DNA from: Bog-756 sp963725275
Lineage (GTDB): Bacteria; Actinomycetota; Acidimicrobiia; Acidimicrobiales; RAAP-2
Length of the DNA stretch: 64,000 nucleotides
Assembly: GCA_963725275.1 (NCBI GenBank)
Contig: CAVRXS010000001.1
Span: forward strand, 310,001-374,000
Direction of reading: 5' to 3'
Part shown: positions 1-8,534 of the stretch, piece by piece
Position numbering within the stretch: position 1 is the first letter of the stretch
How the letters are laid out: every line of letters starts with the position of its first letter
The notes under the pieces: generated by a model
Seen by the model: only the letters and a program-made list of their open reading frames with translations
Databases searched by the model: none
What the model was told of the DNA's origin: nothing
Program-made: the position numbers and the translations under genes

Positions 1-1
1 G

Positions 2-61
2 GCCTTCCGGGTTGCCGACGACCGGACACAGGATGCCATCAAAGTGGTCGTGCACCCCTGA
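2..61 (+). CDS. C-terminal end of a gene cut by the window edge, possibly a zinc-type alcohol dehydrogenase (MDR)
   Basis: An open frame enters from the left edge and stops at TGA 59-61, leaving 19 codons that read AFRVADDRTQDAIKVVVHP. Medium-chain zinc dehydrogenases often end in a similar way (AFxxAxDR...AIKVVxxP), which is the only basis for the family suggestion. No catalytic region is inside the window, so function cannot be judged. The rest of the gene lies to the left. Confidence 0.35.
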   Translation, partial: AFRVADDRTQDAIKVVVHP

Positions 62-128
62 ATCTGTCCTCGGAACGCGGCTCGTTCACCGGACATCCGC
101 GGCGGGAGCGTCGTAACCTGGCGGCGTG

Positions 129-155
129 GGGGCAGGAGGGGCAGGAGGGGCAGGG
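129..155. repeat. 9-bp tandem repeat (GGGGCAGGA, three copies)
   Basis: Two perfect and one 8/9 copy of GGGGCAGGA sit in the gap ahead of the TetR gene, about 45 bases before its GTG. There is no dyad symmetry. It may be simple GC-rich expansion; no regulatory role is evident. Confidence 0.6.
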
Positions 156-198
156 TGGCACGCGCGCGTCACGCGCGGGGCCGAGCGCGCAGTCAGCC

Positions 199-798
199 GT
201 GGACGCGCCGCGCCGGAACAGGCCTCCGACCGCCGGCTGGCGCGGCGGGGAGCACAGCCGGCTCGCCCTCCTCGAAGCCATGATCGACCTCATCGACGGC
301 CACGCAGACCCACCCTCCGCCAAGAAGGTCGCCCGGCGGGCCGGGATCTCGCGACGGATGGTCTTCAACCACTTCGAGGGCGGCATGGACGGCCTCCTGG
401 TGGGCGCCGTCGAACTCGCCCTCTTCCGACAACGCAGCCTCTTTCGGGGAGTGCCGCCCCGCGGTCCGACCGCGCCCCGGGTCCGCGCCCTGTGCCGCCA
501 GCGTCGGCAGCTCTTCGAGCAACTGGGTCCCGTCTACCGGACTGCGTACGCCCGGGCCTCGACATCGTCCGGTCTGGTACGGGTGCTGGTCGCCCAGCGA
601 TCCCTCCTCCGCGAACAGCTCGCCCACACACTCGCACCCGAGCTCCGGGCGAGGGGTGCAGACGCCGGGTTCCTGCTCGACGCCCTCGAGCTGGCCACCG
701 GGTGGGAGGCCTGGTCCGGGCTCCACGACCTGGCCCTCCGGTCTGCCCCCTCGGCAGAGCGGGCGATGGCGTTCTCGGCGGGCCAGCTCCTCCGCTGA
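199..798 (+). CDS. TetR-family transcriptional regulator
   Basis: A 199-residue protein with the size and layout of TetR repressors: an N-terminal helix-turn-helix around residues 39-60 (SAKKVARRAGISRRMVFNHF, close to the family signature of a GIS-type turn followed by YxHF) and an all-helical, ligand-binding C-terminal part rich in Arg, Leu and Ala. It should bind DNA as a dimer and be released by a small ligand. It starts with GTG at 199. The next gene is convergent, so the operator is probably in the 1-198 interval or elsewhere; no clear palindrome is seen there. The ligand and targets cannot be deduced. Confidence 0.8.
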   Translation: MDAPRRNRPPTAGWRGGEHSRLALLEAMIDLIDGHADPPSAKKVARRAGISRRMVFNHFEGGMDGLLVGAVELALFRQRSLFRGVPPRGPTAPRVRALCRQRRQLFEQLGPVYRTAYARASTSSGLVRVLVAQRSLLREQLAHTLAPELRARGADAGFLLDALELATGWEAWSGLHDLALRSAPSAERAMAFSAGQLLR

Positions 799-831
799 GG
801 AAGCCGAGACCTCCCGCCGTGCTCCGCGGAG

Positions 832-1428
832 TCAACCGGCGGAGGACCAGGGGGTGTGGTTGAACCCGGAGAGGAGCGGCCCGGCCTGGCCCCAGGTGAT
901 CCGGGTGACCGAGGCGGTGGCCAGGTAGAGGCGCCAGGCGACCTCGTCGCCGAGCCCGAGCGCCCAACAGACCGCCGCCTTGATGGGCGAGACGTGGCTG
1001 ACCACCACCACCGGCCCGGCATCCCGGACGCCCGCGCCGTCGGGACCGAAGAGCTCCTCGCAAGCGGAACGGACGCGGGCGCCCGCCTCGAGCAGGCTCT
1101 CGCCGCCGGGGGGCCGGAATCCGGGATCGACCCGCCAGTGGGTCCAGACCTCCGCGGGCACCGAGCCCAGCGGACTGCCCTCGTACTCGCCGTAGTCGAT
1201 CTCGATCCATCGCTCGTCGACTTCGACAGGCAGACCGGTGCCGAGGGCTTCGGCGGTAGCCCGGGCGCGGGCCAGCGGGCTCGAGATCATCCGGGTCGCG
1301 CCGGACACCGCGTCGGTCAGGGACCGGGCCTGGTCGAGGCCGCGCTCGGTCAGGGGGGCATCGGTCCGACCGAGGAGCAACCCGTCCGCGTTGCCGGTCG
1401 ACTCCCCGTGCCGAACCAGGATCAGCAC
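832..1428 (-). CDS. Histidine phosphatase superfamily protein (CobC/phosphoglycerate-mutase-like)
   Basis: A 198-residue protein beginning MLILVRHGES, so the phosphoenzyme histidine is H7 in the RHGE motif. The second catalytic histidine is H145 (VVVSHVSP) and an acidic pair sits in DYGEYEG around residues 79-84. Together these make the 2H-phosphatase site. Its substrate is open: alpha-ribazole phosphate, phosphosugars and other small phosphates are all known for this family. It lies just downstream of the zinc-ribbon gene on the same strand. In Mycobacterium tuberculosis (Rv2228c/Rv2229c, from memory) a CobC-type phosphatase domain fused to RNase HI has the same neighbour; here no RNase H domain is present. 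Confidence 0.85.
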   Translation of the reverse strand: MLILVRHGESTGNADGLLLGRTDAPLTERGLDQARSLTDAVSGATRMISSPLARARATAEALGTGLPVEVDERWIEIDYGEYEGSPLGSVPAEVWTHWRVDPGFRPPGGESLLEAGARVRSACEELFGPDGAGVRDAGPVVVVSHVSPIKAAVCWALGLGDEVAWRLYLATASVTRITWGQAGPLLSGFNHTPWSSAG

Positions 1429-1471
1429 CGGACGGGCCTGCCGGCCGAACCGGTCCCCGGCCCAACGTCAC

Positions 1472-2192
1472 TCACGCGTGCACCAGGATCCGGTCGCACT
1501 GGGGGCACGAGACGATGACGTCGGTGGGTTGACCGCGGATGCGCTCGACCTCGACCGACGGCAGGGTGAGGTGACAGCCGTCGCACCGGTCGCCGACCAG
1601 CCGGGCCGCGCCGACCCCCCCCAGATGGGACCGCAGTCGCTCGTACCGCTCGGCCAGGTCGGACGGGAGCCGGGCCGCGCAGGCCGGCGCGCTGTCGCTC
1701 CTCCTCGGCGACGGCGGCGCGGATGGTCACCCCGGCCTCGGCAATGGCCGCCTCGAGCCGCTCCACCTCGGCCGCCAGCTCGGCCTCGGTCCGCCGGTGG
1801 CCGGCGAGGGCCTCGTCGAGGGGCTCCTCCTCCTCGAGCAGGGTGATCTCCTCCTCCTCGAGATGCCGCTGGCGCTCTTCGAGCTGGTGGACCTCGTGGT
1901 CCATCGCCTGCAGGTCACGCGGGGCGAAGGCCGCGCCGGTGCGCATACGCTCCTCGAGCTCGTGGCGGCGCCGGGCCGACGAGGCGATGCGCTCCTCGAG
2001 GGCACGCTGGCGGGCGACCAGGTCGTCGACGGCAGCCTGTACCTCCGCCAGCTCGCCGGCCAGCGCGCGCCGGCGTGCAGCCTCCGCGGCCAGAGCCGCC
2101 CGCTCCGGGAGTGTCTCCCAGCGGTGGTGCAGCTGGTCGAGCGTGGTGTCGTGCGCCTGGACCTGCAACAGGGTGTCGAAGGGCTCAGCCAT
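1472..2192 (-). CDS. Coiled-coil C4 zinc-ribbon protein (DUF164 type), interrupted by a frameshift
   Basis: The N-terminal about 165 residues form a long Glu/Arg-rich coiled-coil hairpin (from MAEPFDTLLQVQAHDTTLDQ on). The matching C-terminal zinc ribbon (CDGCHLTLP ... CPQCDRILVHA, ending at the TGA 1472-1474) is in a different frame. The frames join if one base is removed near 1677-1682, giving a continuous ...RAGLAARLPSDLAERYERLR... reading. The intact form would be about 240 residues, as expected for the family, which is thought to act as a nucleic-acid-binding adaptor. The start overlaps the NUDIX stop by 8 bases. Because the ribbon is well conserved after the break, I favour a sequence error over true decay. 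Confidence 0.8.
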
Positions 2193-2781
2193 CGTCCTCC
2201 TCGGGACCTCCCCGGTGGTCCCCGGGCGCGGCCACGCTCAGCCTACGGCCAGTCCGCAACGCCCCGGCCAACGCCAGGTCGGCGATCTCGGCGGCCTCGT
2301 CCCAGCCGAACCAGGCCACCTGCTGACTCTCGCCGACAGGCGGGTCGGGAGGGAGGTCGGGACCGTCGAGCAGATAGCGCAGGTCGAGGTGCACATGTCC
2401 GTCGGCGGCATCGTGCACGTCGACGTGCACCAGCAACGGGCCGGTTGCGACGTGCGTCACCACGAGGCCGGTCTCCTCGCGGCATTCGCGGACGGCCGCG
2501 TCCTCCGGGGACTCACCCGGATCGATGTGGCCACCGGGCTGGAGCCACCGGTCGAGCCGGCGATGCCTCAGAAGGACGACCCCCTGGCGGCCCACCACGA
2601 TGCCCGAGGCGGTGAGGTGGGTCGGCTCGGCGTTCCGGTCGAATGGGGCAGGCAGCCGTTCCAACGCATCGAGCACGACCGCCAGGGAGCGCTCCTCGCG
2701 CCGATCGCCCGCCGTGTGCGCCGAGAGCGTCGCCCGTAGCCGGGCCACTGCTGCGGTGGTGTCGCACGACCCGGCGGTCAC
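2185..2781 (-). CDS. NUDIX hydrolase
   Basis: A 198-residue protein from GTG 2781. The NUDIX box is complete at about residues 84-106 (GGHIDPGESPEDAAVREC followed by REETGLV), with the metal-binding REExxEE-type helix. It should hydrolyse a nucleoside diphosphate linked to another group, X. Longer in-frame starts up to 2931 would run into the WhiB gene, so I prefer the GTG. It is followed by the zinc-ribbon gene with an 8-base overlap, suggesting one transcript of three genes (NUDIX, zinc ribbon, histidine phosphatase). Substrate is not predictable; a second NUDIX gene lies at 62298. Confidence 0.82.
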   Translation of the reverse strand: MTAGSCDTTAAVARLRATLSAHTAGDRREERSLAVVLDALERLPAPFDRNAEPTHLTASGIVVGRQGVVLLRHRRLDRWLQPGGHIDPGESPEDAAVRECREETGLVVTHVATGPLLVHVDVHDAADGHVHLDLRYLLDGPDLPPDPPVGESQQVAWFGWDEAAEIADLALAGALRTGRRLSVAAPGDHRGGPEEDDG

Positions 2782-2825
2782 GATGCGAGGGATGGCCGCA
2801 CCGGTGTCGTCGACGCCCGGTGGGA

Positions 2826-3056
2826 TCAGGCGGACTTGCGACGCTGCCGGTGGATGCGGCGGCGCTCCCGTTCGGTGGTGCCGCCCCAGATCCCCTCGCG
2901 CTCCCGGTTGGCCAGTGCGTGCTCGAGGCATGCCTCACGGACGGCACACTGATCGCAGATTGCCTTGGCCTCGGCGGCTTCCTCGTCGGAAACCGGGTAG
3001 AAGACGTCAGGATCGATGCCCCGGCAGGCTGCGTGCTTGCGCCAGGTGGCACTCAT
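2826..3056 (-). CDS. WhiB-family iron-sulfur transcriptional regulator
   Basis: A 76-residue protein with the full WhiB signature: four cysteines C11, C34, C37 and C43 (CxxC centre DQCAVREAC) that hold a 4Fe-4S cluster, the GIWGG turn at 56-60, and a basic Arg-rich tail (RERRRIHRQRRK) for DNA contact. WhiB proteins are confined to Actinobacteria and phages and act with the primary sigma factor. ATG 3056 is preceded by AGGAAG at a 10-base spacing. It is transcribed away from the epimerase gene at 3298. Assignment to a WhiB1-7 subclass is not safe from sequence alone. Confidence 0.95.
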   Translation of the reverse strand: MSATWRKHAACRGIDPDVFYPVSDEEAAEAKAICDQCAVREACLEHALANREREGIWGGTTERERRRIHRQRRKSA

Positions 3057-3228
3057 GGAACAGTCACTTCCTAGAAATTGGGGTTGCGGTTGCTGGTCGG
3101 CCCGCCAGGGCGATGCATCGGTGACCTGGGAGAATGTGGCCTCCCGACGAAAACTGGCGGAACAGACAGTATGGCTCAGGGGAGCGGGCGGTGTCCACAG
3201 CACCGGTAGGATCGCCCGGCGTCCGTCC

Positions 3229-3252
3229 CGCCCGTCCGCCCGTCCGCCCGTC
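3229..3252. repeat. 8-bp tandem repeat (CGCCCGTC, three perfect copies)
   Basis: Three perfect head-to-tail copies of CGCCCGTC sit in the 241-base divergent gap between whiB and the epimerase gene, 45 bases ahead of the epimerase ATG. Partial copies flank them. Apart from these repeats I see no convincing promoter or operator in the gap. Confidence 0.65.
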
Positions 3253-3297
3253 CGACCCACTGACCGTGCCGGACCGGGCAAGAACAGAGGAGTGCCC

Positions 3298-4218
3298 ATG
3301 CCCGCACCGCTCACCGGCAAGACCATCGTGATCACCGGTGTCACCGGGCAGGTGGCCGAACCGGTGGCCCATGCCCTCGCGGCCGACAACGAGGTGGTCG
3401 GCGGGGCCCGGTTCCGCGACGCCGACGCCCGCCAACGGCTCGAGTCCGCCGGGATCCGCTGCGTCCCCATCGATCTGGCGTCGGGCGACGTCGGCGGACT
3501 CCCCCGCGACGCCGATCTCGTGGTCAACTTCGCGGTGGCCAAGTCGAACGACTGGGACACCGACCTCGAGTCGAACAGCGGTGGGCTGGCCTGGCTCATG
3601 GAGCACCACCAGGGAGCGGAGGCCTTCCTGCACTGCTCCACGACCGGCATCTACAAGCCGATGGGCCACCATGTCTTCGCCGAGGGCGACGAGCTCGGCG
3701 ACAATCACGGGGTCTGGCCGTTCCTCCGTACCTACTCGATCAGCAAGATCGCAGCCGAGGCGACCGCCCGGTGGGCGGCGCGACGCTTCGAGATCCCCAC
3801 CACCATCGCCCGGCTCTCGGTCCCCTACGGCCCACGGGGCGGGTGGCCGGCCATCCATCTCGAGATGATGCTCCACGGGAGCGAGATCCCGGTCCACGTG
3901 GACGCACCGAGCGTCTACCACCCCATCCACGAGGACGACATCGTGGCGATGGTCCCCGGCCTGCTCGCAGCGGCCTCCGTCCCGGCCACGGTGGTCAACT
4001 GGGGCGGCAGCCAGGCGGCCAGCATCGAAGAGTGGTGCGGCCACCTCGGCGAGCTGACCGGCTGCACACCCAGCTTCGCCCCGACCCGGGACACCATCGA
4101 CAGCGTGCAGATCGACCTCACCCGCATGCACGAGCTGGTCGGACCCACGAGCGTCGACTGGCGCGAGGGCATGCAGCGGATGGTCGCGGCCCGCCACCCC
4201 GAGCTGCTCCGCACCTGA
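3298..4218 (+). CDS. NAD(P)-dependent epimerase/dehydratase (extended SDR)
   Basis: A 306-residue protein with an N-terminal Rossmann glycine motif at 14-20 (GVTGQVA) and the catalytic Y146-x3-K150 pair (YSISK), preceded by the Ser/Thr stretch STTGIY at 114-119. This is the extended-SDR arrangement used by nucleotide-sugar epimerases, dehydratases and related enzymes. The glycine motif is GxxGxxx rather than the usual GxxGxxG. ATG 3298 follows AGAGGAGTGCCC. It stands alone on the plus strand and ends opposite the next minus-strand gene. The substrate is unknown; proximity to polysaccharide genes makes a sugar-nucleotide substrate possible but not established. Confidence 0.8.
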   Translation: MPAPLTGKTIVITGVTGQVAEPVAHALAADNEVVGGARFRDADARQRLESAGIRCVPIDLASGDVGGLPRDADLVVNFAVAKSNDWDTDLESNSGGLAWLMEHHQGAEAFLHCSTTGIYKPMGHHVFAEGDELGDNHGVWPFLRTYSISKIAAEATARWAARRFEIPTTIARLSVPYGPRGGWPAIHLEMMLHGSEIPVHVDAPSVYHPIHEDDIVAMVPGLLAAASVPATVVNWGGSQAASIEEWCGHLGELTGCTPSFAPTRDTIDSVQIDLTRMHELVGPTSVDWREGMQRMVAARHPELLRT

Positions 4219-4228
4219 GATCGGCGTT

Positions 4229-4242
4229 CGGCCCCCCGGCCG
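4229..4242. terminator. Possible bidirectional terminator hairpin
   Basis: CGGCC and GGCCG arms around a four-C loop lie in the 29-base gap between two convergent genes (stops at 4218 and 4248), with outer GATC copies extending the symmetry. There is no T-tract, so this is a weak call resting mainly on position. Confidence 0.3.
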
Positions 4243-4247
4243 ACGGA

Positions 4248-4619
4248 TCAGGTCTGTCGAACCGGCGGCCAGGACATGGCCCCGACCGACCAGGCCGGTG
4301 CGATCACCTCGGGGACGACGGTGAGACGGGACCCGTTCTCGAAGACCAGGGTGAGCATGCCCCCGGGTGAGGCCCACAGCCAGCGGGCGGTGCCCGGGTA
4401 GAGCGCGAGCAGGGGGCCGAGCTCCCCGGTCCGCCGCGGGTCGAGCCGGTGCCCGATCCCGTCGATCTCGACCGAGAACTGGCTCCCGACCGCCACGTCG
4501 GTCAGCCCGAACCGGAGCCTGCAGACCGCGTCGACCTGGATGCAGGCGAGGACGGGGTCCTCCAGCACGAACTCGCGGCCGCCGTCCGGCAGCTCCCTGA
4601 TGACGCAGCCGTCGGGCAC
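4248..4619 (-). CDS. Small uncharacterised protein, DUF6188-like
   Basis: A 123-residue acidic, soluble protein from GTG 4619. The pattern of a late GMLTLVFENGSRLTVVP strand pair followed by AWSVG resembles my recollection of the DUF6188 family, which has no known activity. No catalytic motif, signal peptide or membrane segment is visible. The gene converges on the epimerase and is on the same strand as the phosphatase gene 48 bases upstream. It is probably real because codon usage and the matched N- and C-terminal strands look protein-like, but its role is unknown. Confidence 0.6.
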   Translation of the reverse strand: MPDGCVIRELPDGGREFVLEDPVLACIQVDAVCRLRFGLTDVAVGSQFSVEIDGIGHRLDPRRTGELGPLLALYPGTARWLWASPGGMLTLVFENGSRLTVVPEVIAPAWSVGAMSWPPVRQT

Positions 4620-4667
4620 AGCACAATGTTCGCACCTGTCCCGCGCAACCGCACGTCTTGACGGATG

Positions 4668-5247
4668 TCACTCCGGGTGCAGCAGGCGGACCAGGTCTCC
4701 GACGAGCACCTCCAGCTCCGACGCGGTCGCCCGGTATCCGGCAGCCGGCCCCCCGTAGGGGTCGACGACGTCGTCCGACGGCTCGCGATCGAGGAGCGAG
4801 GCCCGATCGCGGGTCCCGTGGACCGCGGAGACCCACTCCTCGACGGACTGCCCGTCGCGTCGGGGTCCGACCCCGGTGGCGCGCCGCGACGAATTCCTTG
4901 AGGCGAAAGGTGTGGGGCAGTGACCCCCGGTCGAGCAGCACGACCTCGTGAACGTGCCGACGGGCCATCCCGAGCACCAGGTCGGCCGCGGCCAATTGCG
5001 CCGGAGACAGGGTGCTGCTCCGATGGCCCGAGAGGTCGATGCCCCGGGAGGACATGGCGTCCAGCACCTCGTCGGGTACCGGCCGGCCGGCCTCCAGCAG
5101 GCCGGTCGAGGCGACGTCGACGACACCCGGACGGGCACCCGGCTGCGCCGCGAGGAGCGCGGCCGCCATGGGCGACCGGCAGATGTTGGCGGTGCAGACG
5201 AAGAGGACGTGAACGCGGGCAGTGTACCGGTCGCCACGGACAGCCAA
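4668..5247 (-). CDS. Low-molecular-weight protein tyrosine phosphatase, interrupted by a frameshift
   Basis: The N-terminal half contains the catalytic P-loop VCTANICRSP (CX5R plus Ser) right after the first strand HVLFVC. The C-terminal half, in another frame, contains the general-acid loop DVVDPYGG and ends LVGDLVRLLHPE. The frames meet near 4878-4885 in a GGCGCGCC run; a 2-base change there restores one protein of about 190 residues. Such phosphatases often pair with bacterial tyrosine kinases of polysaccharide export, and a BY-kinase-like gene lies at 21942. The start is uncertain: TTG 5247 is the nearest in-frame candidate because the codon before HVLFVC is GTT. Confidence 0.75.
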
Positions 5248-5343
5248 GAGGGCGGCGGGGCGGTGCCCGCCACCTCCGGCACCAGCCCCTACGCTCGGGG
5301 ACCGGGGAGCGATGTCCCGCACCCGGGAGGACAGGAGGAAGCT

Positions 5344-5736
5344 GTGACCGCCAATGCCGACATCGTCCGCTCGGTGACCGAGGCGCTCGGCCGCGGCGAC
5401 CTGCTCGCGGTCATGGGCATGGTCGACCGGAACGTCCGGTGGGCGGTCAATGCCGCCGACCGCGACGCCGCACCCTGGTTCCGCGTCTACGAGGGGAAGC
5501 GGAGCCTGCCCGACTTCTTCGCCCAGCTCGCCGAGCTCGACTTCAGCGAGTTCGAGCTCAAGGCCCTCCTGTCCGACGGCGACCTGGTGATCACCTGGTT
5601 GCACGTGGCCTTCACCAGCCCGAAGGGCCGGTCGGTCGACATGGAGGAGGTCCAGATCTGGCGAGTGGCTGACGGGAAGATCGTCTCGGTCGACACGCTC
5701 CTCGACACCGCTGCCGTTGGCGCCGCCTTCGCGTGA
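5344..5736 (+). CDS. SnoaL-like / NTF2-fold protein
   Basis: A 130-residue protein from GTG 5344. It follows the SnoaL/NTF2 pattern: an N-terminal helix with DIVRSVTEALGRGD, then alternating strands and the terminal strand (EEVQIWRVADGKIVSVDTLLD). This fold forms a cone-shaped cavity used as isomerase, cyclase, lyase or plain ligand-binding protein, so no reaction can be named. Its stop overlaps the next gene's GTG by 4 bases (GTGA), indicating co-translation with the glycosyltransferase that follows. Confidence 0.7.
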   Translation: MTANADIVRSVTEALGRGDLLAVMGMVDRNVRWAVNAADRDAAPWFRVYEGKRSLPDFFAQLAELDFSEFELKALLSDGDLVITWLHVAFTSPKGRSVDMEEVQIWRVADGKIVSVDTLLDTAAVGAAFA

Positions 5737-6836
5737 GCGGACCGCACCCGCTGGCACTCGTCCACGATTACCTCACCCAGCAGGGCGGCGCGGAGCGGGT
5801 GGTCCTCGCGCTGGCCACCGCCTACCCGGACGCCCCGCTCTACACCTCGCTCTACGATCCGCGGGGGACCTTCCCCGGGTTCGCCGACCACCAGATCCGC
5901 ACGCTGCCGCTCGACCGGGTCGGCATCCTGCGCGCCCACCACCGTCTCGCCCTCCCCCTCCTCGCACCCGCCTTCTCCCGGCTCCGCGTCGATGCCGAGG
6001 TGGCGCTCTGCTCGTCGAGCGGGTGGGCCCACGGGGCAAGGGTCACCGGACGCAAGGTCGTCTACTGCCACACACCGGCCCGATGGCTCTACCAGTCGGA
6101 CCGGTACCTTGCCGGCTCGTCGCGGTCATCGGCGGCCGTGCTCGCCGCGCTCGCCCCGGCCCTCCGGCGGTGGGACCGACGAGCGGCCACATCGGCGGAC
6201 CGGTACCTGGTCAACTCCAACGCGGTGCGCGCCCGGGTGGCCGACCTCTACGGCATCGACGCCGACGTGGTCCCCCCACCCGTCGACATCGAGACGGACG
6301 GACCCCGCGACGCGCCGGCCGACATCGAGCCCGGGTTCCTGTTGTGCGTCTCCAGGCTCCTGGCCTACAAGAACGTCGGCGCGGTCACCGAGGCCTTCGG
6401 CCGCTTGCCCGACCGACGGCTGGTGGTGGTGGGCACCGGTCCCGAGGCCGAGCGGATCGCGGCGGTCGCCCCGGCCAACGTGACGCTCCTGGGCCGGGTG
6501 GACGACGCGGGCCTGCGCTGGCTCTACGGATCGTGCCTCGGGCTCGTCGCAGCTTCCTACGAGGACTTCGGGTTGACGCCGGTCGAGGCGGCGGCCTTCG
6601 GCCGTCCGACCGCCGCGCTGCGCTGGGGCGGGTTCCTCGACACGATCGAGGACGGGACGACCGGGGTCTTCTTCGACCAGGCGACCCCGACCGCGATCGC
6701 CGCCGCCGTGGAGCGTCTGGCCGGTCGGACCTGGGATGCCGGGGCGATGACCGCGCACGCCCTGCGCTTCTCGTCGGCCAGGTTCCTGGCCCGGATCCAG
6801 GAGGTCCTCGCAGAGGAGCGGCGGCACCGGGACTGA
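5733..6836 (+). CDS. Glycosyltransferase family 4
   Basis: A 367-residue GT-B enzyme. It opens with LALVHDYLTQQGGAERVV, the common donor-loop start of WcaI/mannosyltransferase-like GT4 proteins (HDYL...GGAE). The C-terminal Rossmann half has LCVSRLLAYKN and the nucleotide-ribose motif YEDFGLTPVEAAAFG (E-x7-E type) around residue 275-290. It should transfer a sugar from a nucleotide donor at the cytoplasmic membrane face. It is coupled to the SnoaL-like gene (GTGA overlap) and converges on the sugar-phosphate transferase gene. Donor and acceptor are not predictable. Confidence 0.87.
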   Translation: MSGPHPLALVHDYLTQQGGAERVVLALATAYPDAPLYTSLYDPRGTFPGFADHQIRTLPLDRVGILRAHHRLALPLLAPAFSRLRVDAEVALCSSSGWAHGARVTGRKVVYCHTPARWLYQSDRYLAGSSRSSAAVLAALAPALRRWDRRAATSADRYLVNSNAVRARVADLYGIDADVVPPPVDIETDGPRDAPADIEPGFLLCVSRLLAYKNVGAVTEAFGRLPDRRLVVVGTGPEAERIAAVAPANVTLLGRVDDAGLRWLYGSCLGLVAASYEDFGLTPVEAAAFGRPTAALRWGGFLDTIEDGTTGVFFDQATPTAIAAAVERLAGRTWDAGAMTAHALRFSSARFLARIQEVLAEERRHRD

Positions 6837-6860
6837 ACCCGCGGACGCACGCCGTGACGG

Positions 6861-8453
6861 CTACGAGGCGCCGCGGCCCCTGAAGACGGTCGCCGGGGTC
6901 TGCCAGAGGATCTGCATGTCCCACCAGAACGACCAGGACGCGACATAGAGGTAGTCGAGGCGGCAGAGCTCGAGATGGGAGAGCTCGTTCCGCCCGGAGA
7001 CCTGCCAGAGGCCGGTCATCCCGGGGCGCGCCTCGAAGCGCTTGCGGGCCCACCCCTCGATCCTGGCGGCCTCGTGCACCACGAAGGGGCGCGGCCCGAC
7101 CAACGACATGTCGCCCTTCCAGACATTGATCAGCTGCGGGAACTCGTCGAGGCTGGTGCGCCGGAGGAATCGTCCGACCCGGGTGACCCGCGGGTCGTGG
7201 GTGACCTTGAAGAGCGGTCCGTCCATCTCGTTGAGATGCTCGATCTCCGCGCGGTGCTCCTCGGCACCGTCGATCATGGTGCGGAACTTCATCATCGAGA
7301 AGGTCCGCTCGTTGCGCCCGGTCCGTTCCTGTCGGAAGAAGATCGGACCGGGGCTGGTCCACTTGATCACCGCGGCCACGACGACGAGGAACGGTGAGGC
7401 CAGCACCAGGACGGCCGTCGACGACACGATGTCGACCGTTCGCTTGAGGAACCGCGACCCCGCGCTCAGCGAGGCCGGCGCGATGTCCACCATCGGCAGT
7501 CCGGACAGGTCCTCCACGTGGGACCGGCTGGTGATGAGCTCGTAGTAGCGCGGCACGATGGAGACCCCCACCGTGCCGGTGAGTCCCTTCAGCATCTCGG
7601 TCGTCCGTTCGGGATGGGTCTGGGAGAAGCAGACCACCACCCGCGCCACGTCGAATCGCCGGCAGAGATCCGGCAGCTCCTCGAGCTCGCCGAGCACGTC
7701 GTTGCGCCCGAGGGGGTTGTCGTCGACGAAGCCGACGAAGTCGACACTGGAGTGGGCGCGCAGATGGCTGGCGACCGTCTGGGCCAGCTTGCCCGTCCCG
7801 ACCACGATGACCGGAACCGAACCCACCGAGTCGCGCCCGCCGAGACCGAAGGCGATCACCCGGGCGATCGGCACCATGACGACCGCGATGAGGCACATGG
7901 AGGCGATCTTGGCGACCGAGAGCTCGTCGATGTTCCACGCCCGCTTGGCCACGTAGCCGACGATCGCGTAGAGGAAGCCACTGATCATGAGGGCGTGGAC
8001 GATGTTACGGAGATCCGGGAAGACACTGATCCGGATGCGGCGGGTGACGCCGCGGTAGAGGCCGTAGAGCGCGAACACCCCGATGAACAGCGGGATCACC
8101 GCGATGTCGAAGAGAGATGCCGTCCCGTTGCGGCCCGCCGTGGACTCGGGATTGTTCGAGACGATCGAGACGAGCAGCGGCCCGAGCAGGGCTGCCGCGG
8201 TCAGGCCGAGGACATCTGCCACCAGCAGGCGGCGCAGGGCGTGGCGACGAACCTTGGCAGCGGCTCCGGTGTTCCGCCCGGGCTCGGCCGCAACCCGCGG
8301 CCGCACCACAGCTGGAGCCACGCGCTCACGCGTGACCCGCTCCATTGGATCCAGAATCGCCATTCCAGCCGGCCTGCCCTCTCCTTCGCCGGTCGACGGT
8401 GGACCATCCGCCGACAGGCCGGCTGCATCAACCATGGGAACCACCAGGCGCAC
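6861..8453 (-). CDS. Polyprenyl-phosphate sugar-1-phosphate transferase (WbaP/CpsE-like initiating enzyme)
   Basis: A 530-residue protein. The N-terminal half has four to five membrane segments followed by a Rossmann-like domain (VIVVGTGKLAQTVASHL). The C-terminal half is the bacterial sugar-transferase catalytic domain: KRTVDIVSS entry helix, FFRQERTGRNERTFSMMKFR, then DEFPQLINVWKGDMSLVGPR and GLWQVSGR. It should move a sugar-1-phosphate from a nucleotide donor onto undecaprenyl phosphate, starting repeat-unit assembly. GTG 8453 is used here; ATG 8435 is an alternative. It lies 81 bases downstream of the aminoacyl-carrier operon on the same strand and could be its last gene. Confidence 0.92.
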   Translation of the reverse strand: MRLVVPMVDAAGLSADGPPSTGEGEGRPAGMAILDPMERVTRERVAPAVVRPRVAAEPGRNTGAAAKVRRHALRRLLVADVLGLTAAALLGPLLVSIVSNNPESTAGRNGTASLFDIAVIPLFIGVFALYGLYRGVTRRIRISVFPDLRNIVHALMISGFLYAIVGYVAKRAWNIDELSVAKIASMCLIAVVMVPIARVIAFGLGGRDSVGSVPVIVVGTGKLAQTVASHLRAHSSVDFVGFVDDNPLGRNDVLGELEELPDLCRRFDVARVVVCFSQTHPERTTEMLKGLTGTVGVSIVPRYYELITSRSHVEDLSGLPMVDIAPASLSAGSRFLKRTVDIVSSTAVLVLASPFLVVVAAVIKWTSPGPIFFRQERTGRNERTFSMMKFRTMIDGAEEHRAEIEHLNEMDGPLFKVTHDPRVTRVGRFLRRTSLDEFPQLINVWKGDMSLVGPRPFVVHEAARIEGWARKRFEARPGMTGLWQVSGRNELSHLELCRLDYLYVASWSFWWDMQILWQTPATVFRGRGAS

Positions 8454-8504
8454 CGAACGCGACCTGCTGTTCCATGGTAGATGAGCAGCAACCCGTCACA
8501 CAAC

Positions 8505-8516
8505 CGCGAATTCGCG
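8505..8516. promoter_or_regulatory. Perfect 12-bp palindrome CGCGAATTCGCG
   Basis: A perfect 12-base palindrome sits in the 81-base gap between the GH2 stop and the sugar-phosphate transferase start. It may be an operator for the downstream gene or chance. There is no loop and no T-tract, so it is not a terminator. Confidence 0.35.
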
Positions 8517-8534
8517 ACCCGGAGCAGCCCGGTG

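Noticed and set aside
1472..2192. Phase variation of the zinc-ribbon gene
   Set aside because: There is no simple repeat tract at the break, so an isolated one-base error is more likely.
129..3252. Short tandem repeats as CRISPR or integration sites
   Set aside because: Units are 8-9 bases, head-to-tail, without spacers or cas genes.
3064..5757. A minus-strand open frame of about 897 codons
   Set aside because: Only the short phosphatase segment inside it is protein-like; the rest is antisense to the epimerase and SnoaL-like genes.
8505..8516. CGCGAATTCGCG as a transcription terminator
   Set aside because: There is no loop or following T-tract, so it cannot form an intrinsic terminator.
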